Assembly: GCF_022163125.1 (NCBI RefSeq)
Contig: NZ_CP091881.1
Span: forward strand, 9,013,285-9,077,284
DNA length: 64,000 bases
Source: Paenibacillus sp. HWE-109
GTDB taxonomy: Bacteria > Bacillota > Bacilli > Paenibacillales > NBRC-103111
Direction of reading: 5' to 3'
The translations under genes and the position numbers were made by a program. Below are positions 1 through 7,760 of the stretch, piece after piece. Positions within the stretch are counted from its first letter, which is position 1. Each line of letters opens with the position of its first letter. The notes under the pieces were generated by a model that was not told the DNA's origin, did not search any database, and saw only the letters and a list, made by a program, of their open reading frames with translations.

Positions 1-341
1 CAGTCCGAGCAAGTGAATTTTTTGCCAGCTTGCACCGGAGCAAGATCTGAGCTCTTATACACAACCTCCGGCTCTGAAGCAACGAGCTCCTGCGGTGCTC
101 CAATCAATGTGCCCCCATCGTAGAACGTGATGCTCCCAGCTGGTGTCGCTCCGCCTAAATCACCATCTGTCACAACGGAAGTAAGCTGCACCGGCTCGCC
201 ATAAATGGACGTGGGCTGGCCTGTAATCACGTGCCCTACTGTTGTAAGTGCATAAGCTGCCGGCTGGTACAAGTTAACCAAGAGGGCAACCAAAAGAACT
301 GCGCCAATCCATCGCAGCTTATTCCTATTTTCCCGTTTCAC
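1..341 (-). CDS. Secreted protein with bacterial Ig-like domain (N-terminal part only)
   Basis: This reading frame enters the minus strand and runs off the left edge of the window, so only about 113 N-terminal codons are present. It starts at a GTG (341-339) preceded by GGCGGAGG with about 7 nt spacing. The first 30 residues form a signal peptide: a basic KRENRNK start, a hydrophobic stretch (WIGAVLLVALLVNLY) and a probable cut after AYA. The mature part has the pattern of a bacterial Ig-like domain of the Big_3/Big_5 type (GQPTSIYGEPVQLTSVV, then GSITFYDGGTLIG). Such domains usually occur in long exported adhesins or enzymes, so the rest of the protein could carry other modules. The function of the whole protein cannot be told from this fragment. 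Confidence 0.75.
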   Translation of the reverse strand, partial: MKRENRNKLRWIGAVLLVALLVNLYQPAAYALTTVGHVITGQPTSIYGEPVQLTSVVTDGDLGGATPAGSITFYDGGTLIGAPQELVASEPEVVYKSSDLAPVQAGKKFTCSD

Positions 342-475
342 TATCAAACCTCCGCCCTGCGTAATTCTAGTAATTATACTAAATTTATCGGGTTTCGCGT
401 GTATAAAATGAATAGAAAAAAGCCACCTGCACCCTGCCATGTAACAGGTACAAACGGCTCTTCTCTTCCTAAGTG

Positions 476-886
476 TCAAATAGGACGCTCTATCTCAAAC
501 TGATCTCCCAATTTCGCATAGGAGTTGCCTGCCAGCCGACTAACCGGTCTCAAATTCTGAGCGTCAATATGACCCTTGTCGTACAAATCATTAGCGATTT
601 TGTAAATCACTTTTACAAGAAAAGCCAGCAAACCCTTGAGTTTGTTGGCTTCTTCCAACCAAGCGTCTGCATGTTGGCACATAGCGATGAAGTAGACACG
701 AGCGCTCCAATGGCGAGAACTTCGCCCACGCGAAGCCTCTAGTCTGTAATCGACTTTCTGGCGTTTAATACAACGCGGACGGTTGGAACACCTTCCCCAG
801 TTTCGCATCTTGCGACCAATGGGGCAGACGGGCACACCATCTGAGCCCCAAAATACGTTATTCCGAAAAATGGAGGCATTAGTCTC
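476..886 (-). pseudogene. Remnant of a DDE-type transposase (truncated, internally deleted)
   Basis: An open frame on the minus strand, bounded upstream by a TGA at 889-887, encodes the C-terminal part of a DDE transposase. The pieces seen are GSDGVPVCPIGRKMRNWG followed by CSNRPRC (the Cys-rich segment normally found before the last catalytic block) and then KRQKVDYRLEASRGRSSRHW and IAMCQHADAWLEEA, the usual C-terminal helix of this transposase type. The two parts are joined directly, so the stretch that normally lies between them appears deleted. The N-terminal catalytic half is absent, and no start codon with a ribosome binding site is evident. I recognise the family only by motif memory (IS1182/IS4-like), so the exact IS family is uncertain. 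It is a dead element, not an active insertion sequence. Confidence 0.55.
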
Positions 887-1096
887 TCAGGTTTAGAGGG
901 AGCACCTAAGTTCAGAATGGAAAGCTAGGCTGTAAGGGACTTGGAAAACATGAGACGTTACAACGAGGGCTGTTATCTGAAACGGTTTCTATAAGGAACA
1001 AGCCGAAATGAATTTATTCTTTGAGGGCAGCGGCACGACTGATGAATCTCCAGCTTTTATGTTCTATATCGTGAGTACCATCGGGAAATTCTCCAG

Positions 1097-2890
1097 CTAC
1101 ACGATATTTTTCGTTCGCGCTATATTTATGGCCTCTTCGCGGTTGTTGACGCCGAGTTTCGAGTAGAGAGTCGAGCAGTAATTGCGGATCGTTCCCTCCG
1201 ATAAAAATAGCTTGGTGGCAATCGATTTGTAGCGCAGTCCGCTCGACAGTTGCTCCAGAATCTCCATCTCACGTTTCGTAAGCCCATAAGGGTAGTTTTC
1301 CAGACTTGAGTTGATCTTCTCCAATTGTTCACGTTGTCGCTTCATCTCTTCGAAAATTCGCGTAGCGACCGATTGATCGATCCAGGTTCCTCCGTTATAA
1401 ATAAGTTTCAAGGCTTCCTTCATCTCCTGCGGATTAGTCGACTTCAGCATGTAGCCTTCCGCCCCGCGCTCCAATGCAGTTGCAGCCTGCAAGGAATCCT
1501 CAAACGTTGTCATGAACACAACCTTCATATCAGGCCATCGTTGTTTCATCTCAAGTAAAGCGTCAATCCCGTCCATTCCCTGCATACGAATATCCATTAG
1601 CACGATATCCGGTTGGAACCGATCACAATGTTCTAATGCTTCACGGCCGTCCCCGGTTGTACCAACGACGTTAAAATCAGCATGCTGATCCAAAATTTGC
1701 TTTAAGCTGTCGGTAATGATCACCTGGTCATCAACGATCAGAAGGCGGATCGCATCATGTACAGGCTCTGTCTGCAACGGAATATTACATATGACGAAAG
1801 TTCCTTGTCCTGACTCGGAATGCACGGACACCGTGCCGTGAAATAGCTCAAGTCGTTCCTTCATTCCATTGATCCCAAATCCAAACTGGATTTCTTCATT
1901 TCCGATGCCGTTATCTTCGATCTGTAACCGGAGCTGCTGACTATTGAAATGCAACTGAACGGATATTAAGCTCGCCTTGCCGTGTCGAACCGCGTTGGTT
2001 AGAGACTCTTGAAGGCAACGAGATAGACAAAAGTTTGCTTTTTGCATAACGAGAGTCTCACTGCCGATCACACGGAATTTGACCGTTATACCCGTTGACT
2101 TTATAAAATCTTCAGTTAATTGCCGCAGCGATTCACTTAACGAATGGTTTAACGGAGTATGAGAGAGCTGATGCAGATGCTTTCGGATATCAACAAGACT
2201 GAGTTGGGCGATTCCCACAAGCGAATCGATCCTCTCTATTTGCGCATCTGGTACGGACGATCGCAGTGAGTCGACGCCGACGATGAGCGAGGTAAGCGTA
2301 TGGCCAATCGTGTCATTCAGCTCATGGGACAGCCGGCTGCGCTCCTCCATCAGCGTAAGTTCCTCAATCCGCTTAATATGCTGCTCCAGCAACAGCTTTT
2401 GCTCTTGAATAATTCGGGCTTGCTTATGGTACTGAATTAATATATTAAACGCGAAGCCGATGGCAAAACCAAGGCTGCAGCTAACGACAAACTCATACGG
2501 GAGACGAGCAGCAATCCAACCGTTCAATACAGGGAATACGATTCCGCTAAGGATACCTGTCCACACATAGGTTCTTCGACTGCTCGTCAAGCCGATAGTT
2601 ATCACGAGTAAAACAAAAGACCAAAGCAATCCCGGGGCTGCGTATGCTAAATAAAGATAAAAAAAGCCCGTTACCGTGACTTCGATTGTGAGGTACCACT
2701 CTTTTTTCCTATAGAGAATGATTAATGGAACGAGATAAACGACGAAAGCAAGAGAAAGTACAATCCAAAGCGACACAACGATCAATGATGGATCGACAAA
2801 ACCAGAGCTTGCGATAATGACCAGCCAAAGTGTTCGTATAGCCACAAGTATCCAATCATACCAGAACCTTTTTTTCATTATGGAGAACAC
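1097..2890 (-). CDS. Single-protein two-component system: DesK/LiaS-type kinase fused to NarL-type response regulator
   Basis: Residues about 10-155 hold four to five membrane helices. A coiled coil follows (155-180), then a HisKA_3 dimerisation region (181-260), a HATPase domain with an N-box (QESLTNAVRHG), G1 (EDNGIG) and G2 (GFGINGMKERLE), a receiver domain with acceptor Asp in DIVLMDIRMQGMDG (390-500), and a LuxR/NarL HTH at the C-terminus (LTKREMEILEQLSSG). In this family the two halves are normally separate adjacent genes. The family motif around the phospho-accepting His is normally ELHDTxGH; here it reads ELNDTIGH, so residue 192 is Asn (codon at 2317-2315), one base from His. The start is a GTG with AGGTG about 10 nt upstream; an ATG four codons later is possible. 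It is likely a membrane-sensing transcription factor, perhaps a degenerate kinase. Divergent neighbour: a beta-lactamase-like lipoprotein. Confidence 0.85.
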   Translation of the reverse strand: MFSIMKKRFWYDWILVAIRTLWLVIIASSGFVDPSLIVVSLWIVLSLAFVVYLVPLIILYRKKEWYLTIEVTVTGFFYLYLAYAAPGLLWSFVLLVITIGLTSSRRTYVWTGILSGIVFPVLNGWIAARLPYEFVVSCSLGFAIGFAFNILIQYHKQARIIQEQKLLLEQHIKRIEELTLMEERSRLSHELNDTIGHTLTSLIVGVDSLRSSVPDAQIERIDSLVGIAQLSLVDIRKHLHQLSHTPLNHSLSESLRQLTEDFIKSTGITVKFRVIGSETLVMQKANFCLSRCLQESLTNAVRHGKASLISVQLHFNSQQLRLQIEDNGIGNEEIQFGFGINGMKERLELFHGTVSVHSESGQGTFVICNIPLQTEPVHDAIRLLIVDDQVIITDSLKQILDQHADFNVVGTTGDGREALEHCDRFQPDIVLMDIRMQGMDGIDALLEMKQRWPDMKVVFMTTFEDSLQAATALERGAEGYMLKSTNPQEMKEALKLIYNGGTWIDQSVATRIFEEMKRQREQLEKINSSLENYPYGLTKREMEILEQLSSGLRYKSIATKLFLSEGTIRNYCSTLYSKLGVNNREEAINIARTKNIV

Positions 2891-3021
2891 GAATTACGCA
2901 CACCTACTTATATTTTTTTGCAAACCGATTTCCGAATGATTCAGACCTATCATGCAACATAAATTTCCGATCCGTCAAGCGAAGGAGCGGGTAAACAGTT
3001 AGAACTTGCTGTAACAAGCAC

Positions 3022-3063
3022 GTCACATGAGACATTTGACATTTTTCATATGGTATATGTGAC
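3022..3063. promoter_or_regulatory. Inverted repeat GTCACAT...ATGTGAC in divergent control region
   Basis: Perfect 7-bp arms (3022-3028 and 3057-3063) are separated by 28 bp that contain a TTGACA (3036-3041). The site lies between the divergent kinase/regulator fusion and the beta-lactamase-like lipoprotein gene, so it could be the operator of the NarL-type output domain. No convincing -10 box at standard spacing from this TTGACA was found. The operator role is inference. Confidence 0.35.
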
Positions 3064-3185
3064 AGGTCCAAGTCCGAGTGTCAACAAAAGCCTGGTGGTT
3101 TTATCACTATCCGATTTAACAACTTCGGGGGTAAGGTGATGATGTAAAGCAACACAACATTCCAAAATAATAGGAGCGATGAGTT

Positions 3186-4355
3186 ATGAAATCATTCACG
3201 ATTCAAAAAGGGACTGTACTTGCATTAACAGCTATATTGGCGGGTACACTGGTATTTTCTGCTTGTGGATCTGTAAACGCGTTACAGAATGAAGGCTCGG
3301 TACAATCGGATACAGAGAAGGCAAAGAAAAACAAACATCGGGATGAAGTAGAACGCGCCATTGATGAGGTGGTAACCACCAAAGGAGTCCCAAGTTACAT
3401 AGCTGGCGGGCTACAGAACGGGGAACGCTGGTCTTACGCTGCAGGTACAGCCAGTTACGAAGTACCACGCCCGGTAGAGTCCAATTTCTCATTCCGTATT
3501 GGAAGCATTTCGAAGACGTTCACCGCCTCCGTTGTATTGCAATTGGCTGACGAGAAAAAATTGAATCTGGATGATTCGGTCGAAAAATGGCTGCCAGGCC
3601 TCATAAAAGGTGAAGGGTATGACGCCAACAAAATTACGATTCGTATGTTATTGAATCATACAAGCGGGCTTGCTAGCTATACAGATTTGGATTTCCGAGA
3701 TATTACTTTGCCTCAAAATCCGTTCCGTTACTATTCCGTCGATGAACTTATCGGAATGGGACTTTCAAAGCCGGCTGTATTTGCGCCAGGGAAGGGCTGG
3801 AACTATTCCAACTTGAATACTGTAATAGCCGCTCAAATTATTCAGATGGTAACAGGAGAAACGTATGCGGAGCAGATCAGGAAACGGTTCATCATACCGC
3901 TTGGGATGACAGGAACATTTGTGATGGGAAATAGTCATGAAATTCCGGGTAATCATGCCACAGGATATAATATGGACAGATCGGGTCATTTGTACGATTT
4001 TACAGAAATGAATCAATCATGGGCAAATGCAGCCGGAGATATAGTCTCAACAACTAATGATTTGACTACCTTCTTCAGTGCGCTGTTGGGCGGGAGGCTT
4101 CTATCTCAAGAGTTGATGGACCAGATGCACACAACAGTAGATGGACCTATGGGTAAAGTCGGACTAGGGATTTATGAATTTAAAACAGCGGACGGGCAAT
4201 CCTACTGGGGGCATGCCGGCGGTACTTTCGGATATGAATCGAGAGCCGTCGGATCTCTAGACGGGAAGCATATTTTGGTAACGGCCATCAACGCGGTAGG
4301 CCCGGCAGTGGATCCGGCTCACAATAAAATAATAAATAAGGAGTTTATCAATTAA
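3186..4355 (+). CDS. Class-C beta-lactamase/D-Ala-D-Ala carboxypeptidase-like lipoprotein
   Basis: A 389-residue serine hydrolase of the beta-lactamase/PBP4* (PF00144) family. An N-terminal signal with a slightly atypical lipobox (VFSAC, Cys27) suggests a lipoprotein anchored outside the cytoplasmic membrane. Catalytic motifs are all present: S107-I-S-K110 (nucleophile and base), Y207-S-N, and H343-A-G-G in place of the KTG box, as is usual in the carboxypeptidase/esterase branch. The family trims peptidoglycan stem peptides or hydrolyses D-amino-acid peptides or esters; true beta-lactamase activity is not implied. The start ATG lies after AGGAGCGATGAGTT (SD spacing about 9-10 nt). It is divergent from the membrane-sensing kinase/regulator fusion, which may control it (inference). 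A terminator follows at once. Confidence 0.88.
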   Translation: MKSFTIQKGTVLALTAILAGTLVFSACGSVNALQNEGSVQSDTEKAKKNKHRDEVERAIDEVVTTKGVPSYIAGGLQNGERWSYAAGTASYEVPRPVESNFSFRIGSISKTFTASVVLQLADEKKLNLDDSVEKWLPGLIKGEGYDANKITIRMLLNHTSGLASYTDLDFRDITLPQNPFRYYSVDELIGMGLSKPAVFAPGKGWNYSNLNTVIAAQIIQMVTGETYAEQIRKRFIIPLGMTGTFVMGNSHEIPGNHATGYNMDRSGHLYDFTEMNQSWANAAGDIVSTTNDLTTFFSALLGGRLLSQELMDQMHTTVDGPMGKVGLGIYEFKTADGQSYWGHAGGTFGYESRAVGSLDGKHILVTAINAVGPAVDPAHNKIINKEFIN

Positions 4356-4362
4356 GTTTAAA

Positions 4363-4404
4363 GCCGACATCGCGCCCTTTATTTGAGGGCGGATGTCGGT
4401 TTCT
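4363..4404 (+). terminator. Rho-independent terminator after the beta-lactamase-like gene
   Basis: CCGACATC (4364-4371) pairs with GATGTCGG (4392-4399) and CGCCCT (4373-4378) with AGGGCG (4386-4391), with a one-base bulge, followed by TTTCTT. Confidence 0.8.
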
Positions 4405-4415
4405 TCTGTGATTAA

Positions 4416-4556
4416 CCGTCGTTTCTAGCAATCGAGGCAACCTTCGGGCAAGCTGATTATAATTTCGAAATACTTCAAAAGTTTATGGAAGCAAATAAAA
4501 CGGAGAAGGGAATCAAGACCAATACGGAACGATTCATGATAATGGGAAGGAAATAA
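4416..4556 (+). pseudogene. Coding relic, 46 codons without a start
   Basis: An open frame between a TAA (4413-4415) and a TAA (4554-4556) has protein-like composition (QADYNFEILQKFMEANKTEK and then NTERFMIMGRK) but no ribosome binding site or proper start. It looks like the 3' end of a lost gene. I do not recognise the family. The spacer to the next gene holds nothing else I can support apart from an AACGATAGTTCAATA-like repeat near 4580. Confidence 0.3.
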
Positions 4557-4676
4557 TGGGTTGTTAAACTAACTGGAAACGATAGTTCAATAATCCGTCC
4601 ATGTCTAATTATGGAACTTTTTGATGGAACGGTCCGTATAGTTCACCATAGCTAACAAATTTATGAGGTGAGATAA

Positions 4677-4886
4677 ATGGACATTCAACAAGAAAAAATT
4701 TGTGTAAAATGTGGTAACCAAATGATTAAATGTTATGTTGATGATGGATTTAAGGGTTTATTGGTTAAAAATCCTGAAGGAGATAGATTGTTTAGTAACA
4801 AAAAACAAACCAATATAAATCCTTTTATATGCACAAATTGTGGCTGGGCAGAATGGTATGCAGAAGATCCAGAAAACTTAAAGTAA
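4677..4886 (+). CDS. Small zinc-ribbon protein of unknown function
   Basis: A 69-residue protein with two CxxC knuckles (CVKCGN near residue 9 and CTNCGW near residue 52). They are spaced as in a zinc ribbon, with a central basic, Lys-rich segment between them. The start ATG follows GAGGTGAGATAA, a good ribosome binding site. No membrane segment or signal peptide is visible. It stands alone between two spacers ending in GGCTGCC-type hairpins and is therefore a monocistronic accessory gene. The role is unknown; zinc ribbons of this size often bind nucleic acid or a protein partner, but nothing here shows which. Confidence 0.7.
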   Translation: MDIQQEKICVKCGNQMIKCYVDDGFKGLLVKNPEGDRLFSNKKQTNINPFICTNCGWAEWYAEDPENLK

Positions 4887-4943
4887 GCATATCCTTGATC
4901 TTAAACTAACGCAAAACTATAACATAATTGACCTTCAAGTCAG

Positions 4944-4971
4944 AGGCTGCCGAGTAAACCGGCAGCCTTTT
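4944..4971 (+). terminator. Terminator hairpin AGGCTGCCG/CGGCAGCCT
   Basis: A 9-bp perfect stem (4944-4952 with 4960-4968), a 7-nt loop and TTTT. The same GGCTGCC stem recurs near 5862 and 8331. Confidence 0.8.
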
Positions 4972-5007
4972 CTCAACTAATAAAGGGAAGTTTTTTTCAA
5001 TAATTTA

Positions 5008-5036
5008 TTGTACTAATATGGTAGAATATGTATATA
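5008..5036 (+). promoter_or_regulatory. Probable sigma-A promoter before the truncated GNAT gene
   Basis: TTGTAC (5008-5013), a 17-bp spacer and TATATA (5031-5036), 22 nt before the ATG at 5059. Confidence 0.5.
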
Positions 5037-5058
5037 TTAGTGGACGAGGTGACTAGAA

Positions 5059-5349
5059 ATGAATTCTGTTACTTTTGTAAGGCTAGCATCCTTCACAGAT
5101 GCTGAAGAACTTTCTAGGCTAAATCAAGAGTTTAACGGCGGTGTAAAAAGACCTCCAACTAAGATAATTGAACGCTTAAATATAAATCATAACGAATTGA
5201 TTGCAGTAGCAGAGATAAGTGGTAGAATCGTTGGTTTTGGCTGTGCTCAAAGTTTTTATTCATTTTGTTATGAAGAACCACACGGAGAAATTACCGAACT
5301 CTATGTAGAAGAAGCCGCTCGAAGAAAAGGAATAGCAATTGCAAAATGA
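5059..5349 (+). pseudogene. GNAT acetyltransferase truncated in its acetyl-CoA loop
   Basis: The 96-residue product has the N-terminal half of a GNAT fold: beta strands, the segment LIAVAEISGRIVGFG, and the start of motif A (ELYVEEAARRKGIA). It stops three residues after the R-x-x-G-x-A acetyl-CoA loop. The C-terminal half (helix 3, beta 5 and the usual YxxxGF end) is missing, so it cannot bind cofactor normally. It has its own promoter-like element and a GACGAGGTGACTAGAA ribosome binding site. The next gene is a complete GNAT of similar layout (LNQEFN here, LNQDFN there), so this looks like the older or damaged copy of a tandem pair. N-acetylation of an antibiotic or amine would have been the original role (inference). 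Confidence 0.7.
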
Positions 5350-5373
5350 TCTAACGAATTGAGGCGTTTAAAT

Positions 5374-5823
5374 ATGAAAGAAAACAATGTCAGGGAAATT
5401 AGGGTAACTGATTATCACGATATTTATTTGTTAAATCAAGACTTTAACCCGAATCTGCATGTATTTTCCAAAGAGAAAATAAAAGAGAAGATTGAAATTA
5501 TTATAAAGAAAACTAAAGATATCATCTTTGTTTACGAACAAAACAACGAGGTAATAGGATATATTCATGGAAGCCCGTATGAATTGCTTTTTTCCGACTC
5601 TTTAGTAAACGTCCTGGGATTTGTTGTTAAAGCAAGTTATAGAAATCAAGGTATAGGCAGCATGTTGATTGAACGTCTTGAACAGTGGGGAGTGGACAAT
5701 GGATTTTCTGGGATGAAACTGTTATCTCACCCAAGTCGAATACATGCTCACAGGTTCTATGAACGACGCGGCTATAGGTTTACCAAGGACCAAAAAAATT
5801 TTATTAGAAAATTCGAGGACTAA
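5374..5823 (+). CDS. GNAT-family N-acetyltransferase
   Basis: A complete GNAT protein of about 149 residues. The ATG at 5374 is preferred because GAGGCG lies 7 nt upstream; a TTG at 5359 in the same frame would add five residues. Motif A is clear (VKASYRNQGIGSMLIERLEQ, with the Q-x-x-G-I-G pyrophosphate loop), and the C-terminal HRFYERRGYRF is the usual motif B. Such enzymes transfer an acetyl group from acetyl-CoA to an amine (aminoglycoside, polyamine, or protein N-terminus); the substrate cannot be read from sequence. It starts 25 nt after the stop of the truncated paralogue, so both could share a transcript. A strong terminator follows. Confidence 0.85.
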   Translation: MKENNVREIRVTDYHDIYLLNQDFNPNLHVFSKEKIKEKIEIIIKKTKDIIFVYEQNNEVIGYIHGSPYELLFSDSLVNVLGFVVKASYRNQGIGSMLIERLEQWGVDNGFSGMKLLSHPSRIHAHRFYERRGYRFTKDQKNFIRKFED

Positions 5824-5860
5824 ACTATCGGTGAACGATAGCTCAATAGACATCAGCAGA

Positions 5861-5892
5861 AGGCTGCCGATAGCATAGAACGGCAGCCGTCT
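5861..5892 (+). terminator. Terminator after the GNAT pair
   Basis: GGCTGCCG (5862-5869) pairs with CGGCAGCC (5881-5888), followed by a short T-poor tail (GTCTT). Confidence 0.6.
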
Positions 5893-6024
5893 TAGCTTAA
5901 CGGGCATGTTTGTTGAGCATTTCTCCGAATAGAAGTATTTAATAGGAAATGTTAATTATTGATTGAGCAATTTGATGATGAAATTATTCAATCGCGGGAA
6001 AACAACGAATTTGCACTTCAAGTA

Positions 6025-6054
6025 AAGAAAGGACAGGTGGCCCTGTCCTTTCTT
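6025..6054. terminator. Strong bidirectional terminator
   Basis: A 13-bp perfect stem: AAGAAAGGACAGG (6025-6037) pairs with CCTGTCCTTTCTT (6042-6054) around TGGC. It lies downstream of the minus-strand aldo/keto reductase gene and can also stop plus-strand transcripts. Confidence 0.85.
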
Positions 6055-6099
6055 AATAGACGAGTGTAAAAGCATGATGAGTTCACGGTTGATCAAGGT

Positions 6100-6951
6100 T
6101 TACAGATCGACTTTCAATGTGCCCAGCATCTTGGCGAATTTCGGATCGTGGTAGGATAAGAAAAGACTTTCCCGTGTATCGAGGGAGGAAATCTGTTCCA
6201 TATCGTCTGCGCTCAACTCAAAATCGAAAATGTCGATGTTCTCGACGATCCGCTCTTTTCTCACCGATTTTGGGATAACAACGACTTCACGCTGAACAAG
6301 CCAGCGCAGCACGACCTGGGCGACGGACTTGTTGTGTTTTTCTGCTATCGAGGCCAGCACTTCGTTGCCGAACATGTTGTTGAGACCTTCAGCGAACGGC
6401 GCCCACGACTGGTGCTGAACTCCCTGCTCTTTCATAAAAGCGGCGCTCTCAGTCTGCTGGTAGAACGGGTGCGTTTCGATCTGATTGACGGCGGGTACGA
6501 TTTCGTTATGCACGATGAGGTCCATCAGACGGTCGGGCAGGAAGTTGCTGACACCGATCGCTTTGATCTTGCCTTCGCGGTACAGGTCTTCCATCGCACG
6601 CCATGCGCCGTAGTAGTCACCGAATGGTTGGTGTATAAGGTATAGATCGAGATAGTCGAGCTGTAGCTTCTTCAAGGATTTGGCAAACGCCAGCTTGGCA
6701 CTCTCGTAGCCGGCATCCTGAACCCACAGCTTAGTCGTGATGAACAGCTCCTCACGTTGGACGCCGCTGCGCTTGATCGCGCGTCCGACCGCTTCCTCGT
6801 TCAGATAACCGGCGGCGGTATCGATCAGGCGGTAACCGGCCATCAGCGCTTCATATACCACGTTCTCGCATTCTTCAGCATCGGGAACCTGGTAGACACC
6901 GAAGCCGATGATCGGCATTTTCACTCCGTTGTTCAATGTTACGTTTTGCAT
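6100..6951 (-). CDS. Aldo/keto reductase (AKR5-like)
   Basis: A 283-residue NADPH-dependent aldo/keto reductase with a TIM barrel, of usual length. The catalytic tetrad is visible: Asp and Tyr in IDTAAGYLNEEAVGRAI, Lys in ITTKLWV, and His in LIHQPFGDY. The C-terminal VIPKSVRKERIVENIDIFDF is the NADP phosphate-binding segment. It resembles YvgN/YtbE-type enzymes that reduce glyoxal, methylglyoxal and other aldehydes. The ATG follows AGGAGGAGTTACA. It is transcribed divergently from a MerR-family gene, and a MerR-type promoter points into it (see 7056-7086), so induction by reactive aldehydes or other electrophiles is likely by analogy with AdhR/NmlR systems. Confidence 0.92.
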   Translation of the reverse strand: MQNVTLNNGVKMPIIGFGVYQVPDAEECENVVYEALMAGYRLIDTAAGYLNEEAVGRAIKRSGVQREELFITTKLWVQDAGYESAKLAFAKSLKKLQLDYLDLYLIHQPFGDYYGAWRAMEDLYREGKIKAIGVSNFLPDRLMDLIVHNEIVPAVNQIETHPFYQQTESAAFMKEQGVQHQSWAPFAEGLNNMFGNEVLASIAEKHNKSVAQVVLRWLVQREVVVIPKSVRKERIVENIDIFDFELSADDMEQISSLDTRESLFLSYHDPKFAKMLGTLKVDL

Positions 6952-7055
6952 TGTAACTCCTCCTAGTGTTCAAATGTATAACAGCAAACGGCGCGTATCC
7001 CGGGAACTGGGCACTGCAGCGGTGTTTCCACTTACGGCTGAATTGCATTACAATA

Positions 7056-7086
7056 AGCTTAGAACCTTCGTGTTACACGAAGTCAA
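7056..7086 (-). promoter_or_regulatory. MerR-type 19-bp-spacer promoter with operator dyad
   Basis: On the minus strand: TTGACT (-35, 7086-7081), a 19-bp spacer, then TAAGCT (-10, 7061-7056). The spacer region holds a perfect dyad, CTTCGTGT-T-ACACGAAG on the plus strand. An over-long 19-bp spacer with central symmetry is the hallmark of MerR-activated promoters. It drives the aldo/keto reductase; the divergent MerR gene is the obvious activator. Confidence 0.85.
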
Positions 7087-7123
7087 GCCGTCATCTAAAA
7101 TTAATTTTCTAGGAGGATTTCAC

Positions 7124-7573
7124 ATGCATACGGTCAAAGAAGCCGCCCAGATAACGGGACTCACCGAGCACGCCGTGCGCTTTTACACGGATAAAGGTCT
7201 GGTGCCAAGCGTACAGCGAAATCAAAACAACATTCGGATGTTTGACGATGAATCGATCAACTGGCTGCATGGCGTCAAATGCCTTAAGCAATCCGGGATG
7301 CCGATTGAATTCATTAAAAAGTATATCGATCTCTGTCTCGAAGGGGATTCGACCATTCCGCAACGCTTCGCACTCATGATGGAGCATAAAGAAGCGGCTC
7401 TAGTTCAGCTTGAAGAAGCCAAACGGCACGTTGCGCATTTAGAACAAAAAACGGCCCTATATCAGGCCATTCTGGAGAACCGTTCTCCAGACACGACCAA
7501 TCCCAGCAACTGGGTCAAAATTCAGCATATGCATGCTGACGTATTTTACTCGCCCTCTGTTCGGAAGGCGTGA
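7124..7573 (+). CDS. MerR-family transcriptional regulator (AdhR/NmlR-like)
   Basis: A regulator of 149 residues. The ATG at 7124 follows AGGAGG with good spacing; the longer open frame upstream is not needed. The N-terminus is a typical MerR winged HTH (TVKEAAQITGLTEHAVRFYT then DKGLVPSVQRN). A second helix-turn region with RMFDDESINWLHGVKCLKQS and a long dimerisation helix (about residues 75-120) follow. Length and layout fit the AdhR/NmlR/TipAN group, which sense aldehydes or other electrophiles. There is no clear conserved Cys in the usual NmlR sensor position; Cys48 and Cys70 are candidates. It is divergent from an aldo/keto reductase whose promoter has the MerR 19-bp spacer. Confidence 0.9.
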   Translation: MHTVKEAAQITGLTEHAVRFYTDKGLVPSVQRNQNNIRMFDDESINWLHGVKCLKQSGMPIEFIKKYIDLCLEGDSTIPQRFALMMEHKEAALVQLEEAKRHVAHLEQKTALYQAILENRSPDTTNPSNWVKIQHMHADVFYSPSVRKA

Positions 7574-7710
7574 GAGATATTCATGAGCACATCAACCGTT
7601 TTGGAGAAAATCCTCGGTTTAAAACACTTGATTGGATTGGCAATGAACAAGATTCATATCAGTTAACGAGGAACGTTAGTTCAAAAAAGATTGAGTTTAA
7701 TGTAGATTGA
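7570..7710 (+). pseudogene. Coding relic overlapping the merR-like stop codon
   Basis: A frame opening with GTG (7570) in a GTGA overlap with the MerR stop encodes 46 residues with convincing protein composition (INRFGENPRFKTLDWIGNEQ, then DSYQLTRNV). There is no independent ribosome binding site. It most likely represents the C-terminal end of a lost gene fused by deletion. I do not recognise the family. Confidence 0.3.
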
Positions 7711-7760
7711 AGGGTAATTAATGTACAAATTTGTGTGATTATGAATTATTGGAGTGAAAG

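Noticed and set aside
231..742. Two plus-strand ORFs of about 90 codons
   Set aside because: They overlap the start of the left-edge secreted protein and the transposase remnant in antisense, with no recognisable motif or ribosome binding site.
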